From the NCBI RefSeq assembly GCF_013410035.1, contig NZ_JACCBW010000004.1:62001-126000 (forward strand): DNA of 64,000 bases, read 5' to 3'. How positions within the stretch are numbered: position 1 is the first letter of the stretch; each line of letters opens with the position of its first letter. Both the position numbers and the translations under genes were made by a program. The notes beneath the pieces were generated by a model. That model did no database searches. It had not been told where the DNA came from and worked only from the letters and a program-made list of their open reading frames with translations. Origin of the DNA: Nocardioides cavernae. Its GTDB lineage: Bacteria > Actinomycetota > Actinomycetes > Propionibacteriales > Nocardioidaceae. Positions 63,381 to 64,000 of the stretch are shown in pieces.

Positions 63381-63410
63381 GGGCGGTCACCGGATGTCCG
63401 GGGACCGCCC
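63381..63410. terminator. Hairpin directly after whiA
   Basis: Arms GGGCGGT (63381-63387) and ACCGCCC (63404-63410) with a 16-nt loop, immediately after the whiA stop and abutting the 32-bp palindrome. Confidence 0.5.
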
Positions 63411-63419
63411 GACCGACCC

Positions 63420-64000
63420 TCAGGCGTCCTCGGCGAGCATCTCCGGGGTGAGCGACGCCTCGGTGTCGGGGATGCCGAGCTCCTCGGCGCGCTTGTCGGC
63501 CATGGCGAGCAGGCGGCGGATCCGGCCGGCGATGGCGTCCTTGGTGAGGACCGGCTCGTGCAGCTGGCCGAGCTCCTCGAGCGAGGCCTGCTTGTGCTCG
63601 AGCCTCAGGTGGCCGGCCTGGCGCAGGTGGTCGGGGATCTCCTCGGCGAGGATCTCGAGCGCGCGCTCGACCCGGGCCCCGGCGGCGACGGCCGCGCGGG
63701 CGGAGCGGCGCAGGTTGGCGTCGTCGAAGTTGGCCAGCCGGTTGGCCGTGGCGCGCACCTCGCGGCGCATCCGTCGCTCCTCCCACGCCATGAGGGACTC
63801 GTGGGCGCCCAGTCGCGTGAGCAGCGCCCCGATGGCGTCGCCGTCGCGGATCACGACGCGGTCGACGCCGCGCACCTCGCGCGCCTTGGCGGAGATGCCG
63901 AGGCGGCGGGCCACGCCGACGATGGCGAGGGCGGCCTCGGGGCCGGGGCAGGTGATCTCGAGGGAGGACGACCGGCCGGGCTCGGTGAGCGAGCCGTGCG
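63420..64000 (-). CDS. whiA: WhiA family protein, 5' end outside window
   Basis: WhiA is an actinobacterial (and wider Gram-positive) regulator of sporulation and cell division with a homing-endonuclease-like fold. The visible C-terminal 193 residues include [51 protein letters not shown] and the helix-turn-helix region [36 protein letters not shown]. The gene precedes the glycolytic operon, as in most actinobacteria. The N-terminal part is beyond the window. Confidence 0.96.
   Translation of the reverse strand, partial: HGSLTEPGRSSSLEITCPGPEAALAIVGVARRLGISAKAREVRGVDRVVIRDGDAIGALLTRLGAHESLMAWEERRMRREVRATANRLANFDDANLRRSARAAVAAGARVERALEILAEEIPDHLRQAGHLRLEHKQASLEELGQLHEPVLTKDAIAGRIRRLLAMADKRAEELGIPDTEASLTPEMLAEDA

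Overview
The window is chromosomal DNA of a high-GC Gram-positive actinobacterium, most like Nocardioides or a close relative of the Nocardioidaceae. The evidence is very high GC at third codon positions, frequent GTG starts, actinobacterial marker genes (whiA, rbpA, opcA, sufR, a DUF3099 protein, a 6C RNA, an acVLRF1 ribosome-rescue factor) and the familiar actinobacterial gene order whiA-gap-pgk-tpiA-secG / pgl-opcA-zwf-pgi-tal-tkt / ctaB / ctaA-ABC / sufR-BDC-SU. About 70 protein genes fill the window almost without gaps. No tRNA, rRNA, insertion sequence, prophage or CRISPR array was seen.

Layout. 1-4.9 kb: siroheme synthase (cut by the window edge), a PEBP-like protein, a secreted CAP-domain protein and a three-gene ABC exporter. 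4.9-14.8 kb: a membrane PP2C phosphatase, an alpha/beta hydrolase, a TauE-SPFH-NfeD membrane cluster, an ABC ATPase, small conserved proteins, serB, a PrmC-like methyltransferase and a SixA-like phosphatase. 14.8-21.1 kb: a cyanophycin locus (cphB, cphA, a cupin, and an opposing CphA-like Mur ligase that lacks the ATP-grasp domain), with five 72-bp hairpin repeats between the cupin and the Mur ligase. 21.1-27.3 kb: fabG-fabI, dodecin, DUF3099, a 6C RNA, a collagen-like exported protein, moaA, SURF1 and an SDR. 27.3-38.5 kb: accessory and housekeeping singletons (ABC exporter, enoyl-CoA hydratase, ABC-F, metallopeptidase, phosphotransferase-like protein, acVLRF1, AraC regulator with a divergent reductase, NYN, ASCH, nucleotidyltransferase). 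38.5-45.2 kb: the complete suf operon read leftwards from sufR. 45.3-50.6 kb: ABC exporter plus ctaA, an exported protein-sortase pair, ctaB. 50.7-59 kb: the pentose-phosphate operon. 59-64 kb: rbpA, secG, lower-glycolysis operon and whiA.

How the genes fit together. The central-metabolism blocks feed one another: pgi, zwf, opcA, pgl, tkt and tal make NADPH and pentoses, and gap, pgk and tpiA run triose interconversion. ctaA and ctaB make heme A and SURF1 helps assemble cytochrome oxidase. The suf operon supplies Fe-S clusters (used for example by MoaA) and appears autoregulated by SufR at an operator over its own start. CphA and CphB make and degrade cyanophycin, a nitrogen reserve.

A conspicuous regulatory theme is leaderless transcription. 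About twenty genes have a TANNNT -10 box (usually TAGSNT) ending only 6-9 nt before the start codon with no ribosome binding site, and this fixes several start choices. The points most worth a second look are the ATP-grasp-less CphA paralogue and the hairpin repeats at its 3' end, the sortase with a coupled APNTG protein inserted between ctaA and ctaB, the 6C RNA with a clear promoter, and the SufR operator.
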